This document shows, in pieces, positions 1 to 10,000 of a stretch of 64,000 bases of DNA. The DNA is taken from NCBI GenBank assembly GCA_948567375.1, contig OX419755.1, forward strand, positions 43,467,001 through 43,531,000. The letters run 5' to 3'. Under the pieces are notes generated by a model. It made no database searches. It saw nothing but the letters and a program-made list of their open reading frames with translations, and was not told where the DNA came from. Source of the DNA: Lunularia cruciata. Lineage: Eukaryota > Streptophyta > Marchantiopsida > Lunulariales > Lunulariaceae. Both the position numbers and the translations under genes were made by a program. The first letter of the stretch is position 1; every line of letters starts with the position of its first letter.

Positions 1-1110
1 TATGGTCTCAAACAGTCTGCCAGACAGTGGTATCACAAGTTTGATCAATTTTTACTAGGTTTGGGATTTCAGCGCTCTGGAGCTGATTCTAATCTCTATA
101 TCTTCCATTCTGGTTCTCATATTGTCATCTTACCTCTTTATGTAGATGATTGCATTCTTGCCAGCAATAACCTTTCTCTTCTCCTCTCTGTCAAAGAGTC
201 TCTTAAACAGGGTTTTGAGATGACTGATCTGGGAGAGATTAGTCATTGTCTTCAGTTGCAAGTCACAAGAGACAGAAAACAAAGAAAGATCAGTCTATCT
301 CAAGAGAGATATTTAGGAGAGATTCTTACTCGTTTTCATATGCAACACTGTAAACCTGTTTACAATCCTGTAGAGTCAGGAGTGAGATTAAGTCTTCAGG
401 ATTGTCCAAAAACCGATCAAGAGAGAGAGTATATGAAAACAGTACCTTACCAATCTGCAGTGGGGAGTTTGATGTGGGCCATGGTCAGCACTAGGCCTGA
501 TCTGGCTTATGCTGTCAGTTCAGTTGCCAAGTATATGGCAAATCCTGGCCTGAACCATTGGAAGGCTGTCAAAAGGATCTTCCGGTACATTCAAGGTACA
601 CTGTCACAGGGCCTAACTTACAGTGCATCTAGTACTCCCATTCATGGGTACTCCTACTCAGATTGGGGAGGAGATCAAGACACAAGACGATCTACAGGAG
701 GATACTGCTTTATCTTCTGTGATGCAGCGGTCTGTTGGTCAAGCAAAAGGCAAGCTTCTGTTTCTTTATCCAGCACTGAAGCTGAATACATGGCCTTGTC
801 AAAGGCAGCGACTGAAGCAGTATGGCTTAAGCGCTTGTTAAGTGACCTGGGTTTTCCTGGAGAAACTATGAAGCTGTACTGCGACAGCAACAGTGGAATT
901 GATCTTGTTACTCCAACAAAGCAGCATGAGAGAACAAAGCACATAGACATCAAATTCCACTTTGTCAGAGAAAAGGTGGAAGACAAGGAGATCTCTATTT
1001 CTCGGGTGGACACCAGAGATAATACTGCAGACATTTTTACAAAGGGATTGACTAGAGAACTGCATACAAAGTTTTGTCAGGCACTAGGAGTTATAGATAA
1101 TAGACAATAA
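1..1110 (+). CDS. Copia polyprotein C-terminus (reverse transcriptase - RNase H), cut by window edge
   Basis: The frame is open from base 1 to the TAA at 1108-1110; the start lies outside the window. It is the last third of a Ty1/Copia Pol. The RT active-site box LYVDD is at about 139-153. The RNase H part follows, with the conserved stretches RRSTGGYC (about 688-711), SSTEAEYMAL and, near the end, RTKHIDI and DIFTKGL, all hallmarks of plant Copia elements. RT copies element RNA into cDNA and RNase H removes the RNA strand, in cytoplasmic particles. There is no internal stop, so this is one of the less damaged retroelement bodies here. A purine tract and an LTR follow directly. The 2380-3116 and minus-strand 6569-9809 copies are close relatives. 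Confidence 0.93.
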   Translation, partial: YGLKQSARQWYHKFDQFLLGLGFQRSGADSNLYIFHSGSHIVILPLYVDDCILASNNLSLLLSVKESLKQGFEMTDLGEISHCLQLQVTRDRKQRKISLSQERYLGEILTRFHMQHCKPVYNPVESGVRLSLQDCPKTDQEREYMKTVPYQSAVGSLMWAMVSTRPDLAYAVSSVAKYMANPGLNHWKAVKRIFRYIQGTLSQGLTYSASSTPIHGYSYSDWGGDQDTRRSTGGYCFIFCDAAVCWSSKRQASVSLSSTEAEYMALSKAATEAVWLKRLLSDLGFPGETMKLYCDSNSGIDLVTPTKQHERTKHIDIKFHFVREKVEDKEISISRVDTRDNTADIFTKGLTRELHTKFCQALGVIDNRQ

Positions 1111-1123
1111 CAAAATGTCCATT

Positions 1124-1132
1124 AAGAGGGGG
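1124..1132 (+). promoter_or_regulatory. Copia polypurine tract
   Basis: A purine run (AAGAGGGGG) ends directly before the TG that opens the LTR. It is the expected primer for plus-strand cDNA synthesis. The same tract stands before the LTR at 3139, and a close form (AAGAGGGAG) stands before the minus-strand LTR at 6536. Confidence 0.8.
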
Positions 1133-1381
1133 TGTTAGATTTATAATTAGACATGTTAGTTCCTGTTCACTCATGACTACTGTTCACGGATGACTACTGT
1201 TCACATGAGTTACATGTGAACACCTTAGAGTTAAGTTAAGAGCACATGAGTTACATATTTCACACTGTAGATGCAAAGGTGTGCTCTAAGAGTATGCTCA
1301 TGTACCTATATAATCCCAGTTCTGGGATTATCACTAGTTCAACCCAATCGAGTGCATACTGCTCATTTCATTTTTCTCACA
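1133..1381 (+). repeat. Copia LTR, shared between two tandem bodies
   Basis: It starts TGTTAG after the polypurine tract and ends near CTCACA. It is matched by the LTRs at 3139-3368 and 6273-6536. It contains repeats of CTGTTCAC, a perfect 10-bp hairpin (1198-1207 with 1213-1222), and a TATA box running into the palindrome ATAATCCCAG/CTGGGATTAT near 1310-1332. Upstream is the 3' end of one pol; downstream is a gag remnant, so this one LTR is 3' LTR to the left body and 5' LTR to the right body. The right border is uncertain by about 20 bases, and I could not recognise a primer binding site after it. Confidence 0.75.
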
Positions 1382-2380
1382 ATATCTTCTATTAATCTGG
1401 GTTTTGGGAGAGAAATTCTATCCTCTGTGAATCAATCGTTATGTCTACCTGTTGGTGTTGCTGGTCTTGGTCCTGTTGCTGGTCTTGGTCCTGCTGCTGG
1501 TATTGGTGCTCCTGCTGCTGGCATATTTGCTACTCCATCTATTTGATTTGACTCCACTTTTGTCAAATTCAACTGCAATTATTTCCCGTCTTGAAAACAT
1601 TATCTTGTCCTTAAGTTGAAGGTAGCTTCAGTTTTTATAATTGTAGATGGTATTGAAGTCAAGCCCACCTCCAGCTACTTAATCTGATTGGGAGCACATA
1701 TTCTTGTTGCTCTTGAGGCGATAAATTCAGCATTAGCTTCTGCATTTCTTACTACAATCAGCAGGCACACGTTGGCAAGTGAAGCATGGATAGATTTAAC
1801 TACCATGTTCGAAAGGTACTGATGACATCACAATCATGTACCTACTGGACACTTTGATGAATTTGAAGATGTGTGAAGGCACCCGTGTAGCAAAACACAT
1901 TACCAATATCGTGGAGTCATCACTCTATTGGTTGAGGTGAACAACCCAATCAATGACTAGCAAGCTAAGTTCCATTTGATGTGATCTATACCTTCTAGTT
2001 TCAAGTATTCTCTGCAATCATTGAAAAGACAAAAGGCATTACATCTCTCTGATGTCATTGCTCTTCTTCTTCAAGAAGAGATCAGTATGAAGCATGAAGG
2101 TCTTGTAGAGCAAACAACTCCTCTAGCAGTCACACAAGGCTCTACATCTTCTTACAAAAATAAAGGCAAAGGCAAGGAGAGCTGGAAGAATGAATGTCAT
2201 GGTTTTTTTGGTCAGAACTCTTTCAACAAATCTGCTGGTCCGAATCCTTCCTCTGGTCAGAACTCTTTCGGCAAACTTCCCGTTCAGAACCAGAGTTCTT
2301 TCTCTAGATCTTCTGGAGGAAATTCCTTCAGACCTTCTATCATCTGTCACTACTGCTCAAAGAAGGGAGAGCAGGGAAAA
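1382..2380 (+). pseudogene. Copia gag remnant
   Basis: Broken Copia gag. A Gly/Ala/Pro-rich N-terminal stretch (repeated GLGP/AGIG units, about 1455-1545) is followed by a capsid-like part with many stops. About 2021-2380 is open and Ser/Asn/Gly-rich with repeated SGQNSF-like units. It ends in the first half of a zinc knuckle, CHYCSKKGE (Cys codons at 2345 and 2354), which should continue to the His and last Cys. Instead the sequence jumps to the middle of RT near 2380, deleting the rest of the knuckle, protease, integrase and most of RT. Gag would package element RNA; this copy cannot be functional. Confidence 0.75.
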
Positions 2381-3116
2381 GTCAGGAGTGAGATTAAGTC
2401 TTCAGGATTGTCCAAAAACCGATCAAGAGAGAGAGTATATGAAAACAGTACCTTACCAATCTGCAGTGGGGAGTTTGATGTGGGCCATGGTCAGCACTAG
2501 GCCTGATCTGGCTTATGCTGTCAGTTCAGTTGCCAAGTATATGGCAAATCCTGGCCTGAACCATTGGAAGGCTGTCAAAAGGATTTTCTGGTACATTCAA
2601 GGTACTCTGTCACAGGGCCTAACTTACAGTGCATCTAGTACTCCCATTCATGGGTACTCCTACTCAGATTGGGGAGGAGATCAAGACACAAGGCGATCTA
2701 CAGGAGGATACTGCTTTATCTTCTGTAATGCAGCTGTCTGTTGGTCAAGCAAAAGGCAAGCTTCTGTTTCTTTATCCAGCACTGAAGCTGAATACATGGC
2801 CTTGTCAAAGGCAGCGAATGAAGCAGTATGGCTTAAGCGCTTGTTAAGTGACCTGGGTTTTCCTGGAGAAACTATGAAGCTGTACTGCGACAGCAACAGT
2901 GGAATTGATCTTGTTACTCCAACAAAGCAGCATGAGAGAACAAAGCACATAGACATCAGATTCCACTTTGTCAGAGAAAAGGTGGAAGTCAAGGAGATCT
3001 CTGTTTCACGGGTGGACACCAGAGATAATACTGCAGACATTTTTACGAAGGGATTGACTAGAGAACTGCATACAAAGTTTTGTCATGCACTAGGAGTTAT
3101 AGATAATAGACAATAA
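2380..3116 (+). pseudogene. Copia RT tail - RNase H of an internally deleted element
   Basis: This is almost identical to the end of the first pol (from its residues SGVRLSL onward). The pol frame runs to TAA at 3114-3116. The upstream part of the open frame (2190-2380) is gag DNA read out of frame. RNase H landmarks are the same as in the copy ending at 1110 (RRSTGGYC, SSTEAEYMAL, DIFTKGL). Lacking protease, integrase and RT catalytic residues, this element could only have moved in trans. Confidence 0.85.
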
Positions 3117-3138
3117 CCAAATGTCCATTAAGAGGGGG

Positions 3139-3368
3139 TGTAGACTTATAATAGGACATATTAGTTACTGTTCATCCGCGAGCACTGTTCATGGTCACTG
3201 TTCACATAAGTTACATGTGAACATAGAGCACTGTTCCACATGAGTTACATGTGGAACATGTTAGCACACCCTTCAGGTATTTTGTCTGATCTCTATATGT
3301 ATATAATCCCAGTCCAAGGGGTTGTTCAAGGTTAATCTATTTCATACTACACATTTCATTTTCTCACA
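3139..3368 (+). repeat. Copia 3' LTR
   Basis: It starts TGTAGAC after the purine tract 3132-3138 and ends around CTCACA at 3368. It is clearly diverged from the LTR at 1133: it keeps the TATATAATCCCAG box but has lost the second half of that palindrome. It carries two hairpins, 3199-3223 (one mismatch) and a perfect 11-bp one (3232-3242 with 3248-3258). Confidence 0.78.
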
Positions 3369-3371
3369 CAG

Positions 3372-3512
3372 ATAAAATCCAGGACACAGCAAAGTGAAAT
3401 TGTCAAGCAAAGGTTCATTATTGATTCGAGAGGGGAGAAAGAAGCATCATCTGTGGGTAGCACGGGAAGGGGCGACCCTACTCAAAACAGGAAACGCAAA
3501 GGCGAAGAGTAA
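3372..3512 (+). CDS. Unrecognised 46-codon coding-like tail directly after an LTR
   Basis: One frame (3372-3512, TAA at 3510-3512) reads as a hydrophilic peptide ending in a basic run (RKRKGEE), which looks like a nuclear-localisation-type tail. Base composition is richer in GC than its surroundings. Just before it, CTCACACAG at the LTR edge could act as a splice acceptor. I do not recognise the family. It may be a terminal exon of a gene split by the Copia insertion, or chance. There is no start codon of its own. Confidence 0.25.
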   Translation: MKSRTQQSEIVKQRFIIDSRGEKEASSVGSTGRGDPTQNRKRKGEE

Positions 3513-3901
3513 GAAGGAAAGAACAGAGAAGCAAGGAAAAGCATGAAAAGACATAGAGCAACGTAGGAAAGAGCATAGAAAAGAGGCAATATCTGCCTCG
3601 GATGAAGGGATGCTAGGGATAGGGATATACTGCAATCTTCACATCTATTTGCATATTGATTTTAAAGTACGTACCAATTCTTCATGTACGCATGATTCTT
3701 AGAAAAAAAAGTTCAAGCATGGGTTAAAGAGGAGAATAACAAGTTACTATCAAGCACCCCTGTCATCAATTTCTGGTGTGTCCAGGAAGCAAGATAAATA
3801 AGACACATATATACGACGTGAAGATATTAAATCTCATACTTTGAGCATACATGCCTTGAATCAACCAATTAAAGTAGATCCAACCCGGTTCATTATCTTA
3901 C

Positions 3902-4037
3902 TGAGATTTAAGCTTGAGAAATCAGGTCGCTCTTCTGCATCATAAAGTTCTCGAGCTGTGAACTGCTCAGCCACACACCAAGCTAGGTCCGTAGGCATGG
4001 AAGACACGTCAGGAACATCTGTCAGAGCCAGCTTCGA
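3902..4037 (-). CDS. Host gene, probable later exon
   Basis: Forty-five codons are open from an acceptor-like ACTAAG (4040-4038) to the donor CTCA|GTAAGA. The peptide contains MPTDLAWCVAEQFTARELYD and AEERPDF, with the look of an F-box-like or short helical motif (xPxDLxxxVAxxxTxxEL). Codon use and GC resemble exons 1-4. Its entry phase (0) does not match the exit phase of exon 4 (1), so one small exon of length 3n+2 is probably missing between them, or the acceptor differs. Confidence 0.5.
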
Positions 4038-7000
4038 CTTAGTATGAAGATAAGTACTCCAAAGTCATCAACAGAAGAAACAGCACTACTCGATGGACCA
4101 ATAAATAAATCTCAGGCAACATCTCACTGACCTCCTACAATAAGCAGACGCTGATACGTACTTAAGGGACGTCAGTAGTTTGTCATGAGTATTCCATTCA
4201 GCTCTTGGGTGTAAAAGAGTGAGCTGAGGACTAAAATGTATTCCCAATCAGGAAGCGCTACAGTATTTGACAATCGCCGTCAAATTGTAGTCTTACATAC
4301 GAATTAGAACGCAATAGCCACCCTATCTTCCTGCTGATCATGCTGACCATGTTTAAATCAGGACAACTATCATGATACCTTCGGCTGACTTAAACAATTA
4401 CGATTAGCCATGTAATGCTGCGTATCGGTGGGTGATACTGTTGCCGTTGCAATGCCGATGATGGACAGGCGCGGGAAGTTACATGGATAAGAATGGGTCA
4501 TTGTCATACTGCTTCAACCGAAAGTCCTAGTATAAGTGTTCCAGCTTAGGAAATGCTTGAGCGAAGTACCTTGGAAATGCCGAGCAACCATGGTTGCCGT
4601 CACGTTCAGGAGATCCTGGATGCCAAGAAAGTGAGCCGCATAGATAAGCTCCATTACTTGTCCCGGCTCCACCTTCAAGCACCACAAATAATTGGAGTAA
4701 TTGAAGCAGAAGCTGTTCACGGAACAGGGGATCCAGAACCCACTCAGGACTGAACCGGACACATGCATATGGCAGAAGCACTCGGAAAAATATTTGAGAA
4801 ATGGCCGTGCATCACTCCCCGTTCGTAGAACGGGGACCCAGAACCCACTAAGTATGGAACCGAGGACGTGCATATGAAGTGCATATGAAAGGCGTGCATG
4901 ACCGTATGCAAATTGAAATGACTTGAATCTTAGCAAATTGAATGTAAGTGAGTCTAACATTTACTAATAAGCGGAAGTACATTCATAAGTAGCGCCTGCA
5001 GAGAACTAGTATGCATCATGGAATAAGAATACATTCTCACATTTACTAATAAGCGGAAGTACATTCATAAGTAGCGCCTGCAGAGAACTAGTATGCATCA
5101 TGGAACGAGAACCAAGACACAACACATTAAGCATCTGAAATTGAAAGCAGAGGATGGTCCCTAGGCTGAGAAGGAGCGAAGCATCAAAGGACTGGATAGA
5201 GTATATCACAACAAGCGTATGGACGCTTGAGTCCTGAGACACTATCGAGAATATATATATTCAGACATGAGAGCAGAAGCCGTTCTTCGAACAGGGGATC
5301 CAGAACTCATTACGTGCAAATGGTGCGCATATGAAAATGTGAACATGATATTGGAGTTATGAGAACAGAACCGTTAGAAGAAAGAGGGATCCAGAACTCA
5401 TTAAATACAAATGAAATGTCGATGAAATGGCAATAAAATGAACGCAGAACTGACTAAGAAACATGCGAATAGTAGATGAAATCTAGATCATAAAAAGCAT
5501 GTATTGTCAAGAAACGATCATATATAACTACATGTAGAGAATCCGTGAACCTATGTGTACTGAGGAAACGAAGAATCATCTCAGATCAAGAAATCTCGAA
5601 ATAAGCGAATGTGAAGCAATTGAAAACCAAACTGAATGAATGGAGAACTAATTGGATGAAACCAAACACGGGATTTCAGGTATGAAAAGTAGAGTGGAAA
5701 TCCTTCTTTGAAGGATTTCCACTCTGCTTTACTTCCCCCATTTGGGGAAGTAAATGAGAGTATGGCTTGAGGGGACTGGATATAGGTATATGAAAGCAGA
5801 AGCCCTCTGGGAACGGGTGCATATGATCGGTAACCAAGATATACTTTATGCACAATGCTAGAATAGTGATAAATCCATAAAGTAGAATGCATCGAATGTA
5901 ACCTGAAGCAAAGGCATAATTGCAACAATTTGAGTATAACATATATCTAAAGGACCAGTAAACAATTTGAAATCGATAACAGCTATGCAATCAAACGCGA
6001 GAAATATAAAATGTTATGTAATAGACCACCAGTAAGCAGTGCGTGAATGATGAAAATTAAAACGTAGGCTGGACTCGGGTAGGAACACAGTAGATACGGG
6101 AGGTCTAACCATGAATCACGCAAAGAGCGAAGGAAAAATAATAGGGAGGGAATTAGCTGGGGAATGGAGGAGTGGAACCATGCAAGAGCTTATGGATGGT
6201 GTTGCTGCAGAGATATATCGAAGTGTAACAGGGTAATGAGAGCAAAGCGAAAGTACAGGATATAAAGTATATTGTGAGAAAAATGTGATATAAACAGGGG
6301 ATCGATAGAACAACAGATAATCCCAGCAACTGGGATTATATAGGTAGGTACATGGGCAAGCTCGAGAGGAACAAGAGCTGTGCCAGGGTAACTGACTTAA
6401 AGTAACTTATGCACATTAGCTACCTACAGTAGTTTAACGTCTGAACAGTAATATGTGAATAGTAATAGTGAACAGTAATAGTGAACAGTAATCTAACTTA
6501 AAGCACAAAACGTTTCATTATATCTAATATCTAACACTCCCTCTTAATGGATGTTTTGTAATTGTCTATTATCTATTATCTATAACTCCTAGTGCATGAC
6601 AAAAATTTGTATGCAGTTCTCTAGTCAATCCTTTAGTAAAAATGTCTGCAGTATTATCTCTGGTGTCCACCCGTAAAACAGAGATCTCCTTGACTTCCAC
6701 CTTTTCTCTGACAAAGTGGAATCTGATGTCTATGTGCTTTGTTCTCTCATGCTGCTTTGTTGGAGTAACAAGATCAATTCCACTGTTGTTGTCGCAGTAC
6801 AGCTTCATAGTTTCTCCAGGAAAACCCAGGTCACTTAACAAGCGCTTAAGCCATACTGCTTCAGTCGCTGCCTTTGACAAGGCCATGTATTCAGCTTCAG
6901 TGCTGGATAAAGAAACAAAAGCTTGCCTTTTGCTTGACCAACAGACAGCTGCATTACAGAAGATAAAGCAGTATCCTCCTGTAGATCATCTTGTGTCTTG

Positions 7001-10000
7001 ATCTCCTCCCCAATCTGAGTAGGAGTACCCATGAATGGGAGTACTAGATGCACTGTAAGTTAGGCTCTGTGACAGAGTACCTTGAATGTACCAGAAAATC
7101 CTTTTGACAGCCTTCCAATGGTTCAGGCCAGGATTTGCCATATACTTGGCAACTGAACTGACAGCATAAGCCAGATCAGGCCTAGTGCTGACCATGGCCC
7201 ACATCAAACTCCCCACTGCAGATTGGTAAGGTACTGTTTTCATATACTCTCTCTCTTGATCAGTTTTTGGACAATCCTGAAGACTTAATCTCACTCCTGA
7301 CTCTACAGGATTGTAAACAGGTTTACAGTCTTGCATATGAAACCGAGTAAGAATCTCTCCTAAATATCTCTCTTGAGATAGACTGATCTTTCTTTGTTTT
7401 CTGTCTCTTGTGACTTGCAACTGAAGACAATGACTAATCTCTCCCAGATCAGTCATCTCAAAACCCTGTTTAAGAGACTCTTTGACAGAGAGGAGAAGAG
7501 AGAGGTTATTGCTGGCAAGGATGCAGTCATCTACATAAAGAGGTAAGATGACAAAATGAGAACCAGAATGGAAGATATAGGGATTAGAATCAGCTCCAGA
7601 GCGCTGAAATCCCAAACCTAGTAAAAACTGATCAAACTTGTGATACCACTGTCTGGCAGATTGTTTGAGACCATACAAAGCCTTGTAGAGCTGTAAAACC
7701 AATTGCCCTTGTTTATTGGCTTGTTGCTGCTTGTGCTGGTCAGGAGTCAGCAAGCCAGGAGGAATGTGCATGTATATTTTCTCGGTCAATGTGCCATTGA
7801 GAAAAGCTGTTTTGACATGAAGAGCATGCACTTCCAAATCATTCTGAGCTGAGTAGGCAAGCAGCATGCGAATTGTTGTCAATTTGACAACGGGAGAGTA
7901 GGTCTCTGTGTAGTCAATACCTGGAACTTGAGAGAAACCACGGGCAACAAGTCTAGCCTTGTACCTTTGGATCAAGCCTTGTGCATCGTATTTCTTCCTA
8001 AAAATCCACTTACAGGTGACTGACTTGCGACCTGCTGGTAACTCAGTGATGATCCATGTTTGATTGTTCTCCATGGACTGAAGCTCATCTTGAATAGCCT
8101 CAAACCATTTACTGGAATCAGGTCCACTGATAGCAGCTTCATATGTGTCAGGATCAGGGTCAGATGCAGAAAAATGCACGCTTAGTGCATTAGCAGACTC
8201 CAACAGTGCATCATATTTTCGAACTTGAGTGCAAACCCTGGTGCCTTGACGGACAGAAGGTGCTTGAACAGCATCTGGGGGAGGTAGAGGTTTTGGCCTC
8301 TTAGTGTAAACAATGGTAGAGGATCCTGGGGACCTGTGTGGAGTACCAGAACTAGAAGGTAATGACTGTAGTGAAGTAGGTAATGGAGAAGGAATTGTTG
8401 GAGCTGTTAGGTTGTGGATAGGAGGTGACTGAGACAGAGTTGGAGTTGGTGGGGATATACTGTGGGTAGACTGAGAACTAGAAGCAGGTGAGGAAATGAA
8501 AATTGTTGGATCACAGATGAAATCCAGTTGAACATCTTGAGTGTCAGAACACTGTTTATGTTTATGAGCATAAGTATGTTCCTGAAACCGAACATCTCTT
8601 GACAGAAAAATAGCGTTATCAAATATCTTCTGTAGTCTGTAAGCTTTACTATCCTGACTATAGCCAAGGAAAATACGCATGGAAGACTTAGAATCGAGTT
8701 TAGATCTGGAAGAAGATGGAACATGTGCATAAGCAATGCACTCAAAAATGCGAAGTGGGGATAGATTAGGTTTATAACCAAATTAGAGTTGGAGGGGTGT
8801 GATTTTGGAAGAGATGGCTTTGGTAGGACTTCGATTTTGCAGAAAGTTGGCGGTTTGTAGTTCTTCTCCTCAGTACGGCTTGGGGAGTCCAGACGTAAAT
8901 AACATAGTGCGGACTGCTTCCACCAATGTTCTGTTCTTTCTCTCAGCAACACCATTTTGCTGAGGAGTTTGTGGAGTGCTGAACTGGCGTATGATTCCTG
9001 TGCCTTTGCAGAATAAATGAAAATCTGCATGAGTTGTATTCACCACCATTGTCTGAGCGCAGCACCCGGACCTTCTGATTGAGTTGAGTCTCTGCATAGG
9101 TTACATATTTTTGGAAACAAGTAAAAACTTCATGTTTGAACTTGAGTAGATAAAAGAATGTGTACCTTCTGTAATCATCAATGAAGGTCACAAAATATCT
9201 GTAACCAGTGTAGGTAGCAGAAGAGATGGGTCCACAAACATCAGAATGAATGAGAGCCAATGGAACAGTGGCTCTGGTAGCTCCTTCCTGAGGTAAGGGA
9301 TTTCGAGTTTGCTTGCCATGAAGACAAGGTGAGCAAACAGGAAACAAATTAGGATGGATCCGATCCATCCCGGCAACCAGATCTTGGTCTTGTAGAAGTT
9401 GAAGTCGTTTCTTGCTGATGTGCCCAAGTCGTCGATGCCATAGGGAATTAATAGCAGAAGATGTATCCCTGGTTGGAATAGAGATTGCAGCAGCTTGAGA
9501 TGACTGAGACTGAGTTGATGTAGAGACTGCAGCATCTTGAGGTTGCTGAATTGACTCTTCCAGAAGCTAAAAGTTATCCAATCTAGGACAGGATGCAATC
9601 AGATTCTGCAGATCATCATAAAGGAAAATGCTGGTTTCCTTTAACTGAAATGATCCATGTGACTTGCTCAACTGAAGTGTTGAATAGAGATTCTTGTTCA
9701 GCAAAGGAACATGTAAAACATCTTCTAGCATGTATGAGTTCACTGAACAAGCAAGCTGAACAGAAACTGTCCCATGGCCTAGAATAGCAATGTTGGAACC
9801 ATCAGTCAAGTAAATTTGTCTAGGTGGTGAATATGCTTCATAGACCAGGAAACAAAGTAGCTGAGCAAAGTGCCAGTACCCCTCTTACCGAGTTTCTGCA
9901 CAAAAAATCGGTTTAGGCAAGGCAAGGCAAGGCAAAGTGCCAAGGCAAACTCGGTTGCTCCCCAAAGTGCCACTCAGAAATAGTAAGAATGTTGAGGAAA

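Larger units (their letters stand above)
6273..9850 (-). mobile_element. 5'-truncated Copia element in intron 3 of the host gene
   Basis: A minus-strand Copia copy running from a truncated protease region (near 9850) to a complete 3' LTR (6273-6536). The 5' LTR, leader and gag are absent; family-A repeat DNA abuts the broken end. It lies in the same orientation as the host gene, so its LTR TATA box and polyadenylation signals would act on the sense strand of the intron. It is the same family as the bodies at 1-3368. Confidence 0.85.

Noticed and set aside
675-1034. 119-codon minus ORF (and similar ones at 2681-3040 and 6642-7001)
   Set aside because: It is the antisense shadow of the well-conserved Copia RNase H frame and recurs only because the Copia copies are alike.
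4514-4960. 148-codon minus ORF as a single exon
   Set aside because: Only 4672-4570 matches the family; the flanks are intron and family-A repeat DNA read through.
5691-5754. Bacterial-type terminators
   Set aside because: The sequence is plant nuclear DNA and no gene ends there; reported as hairpins only.
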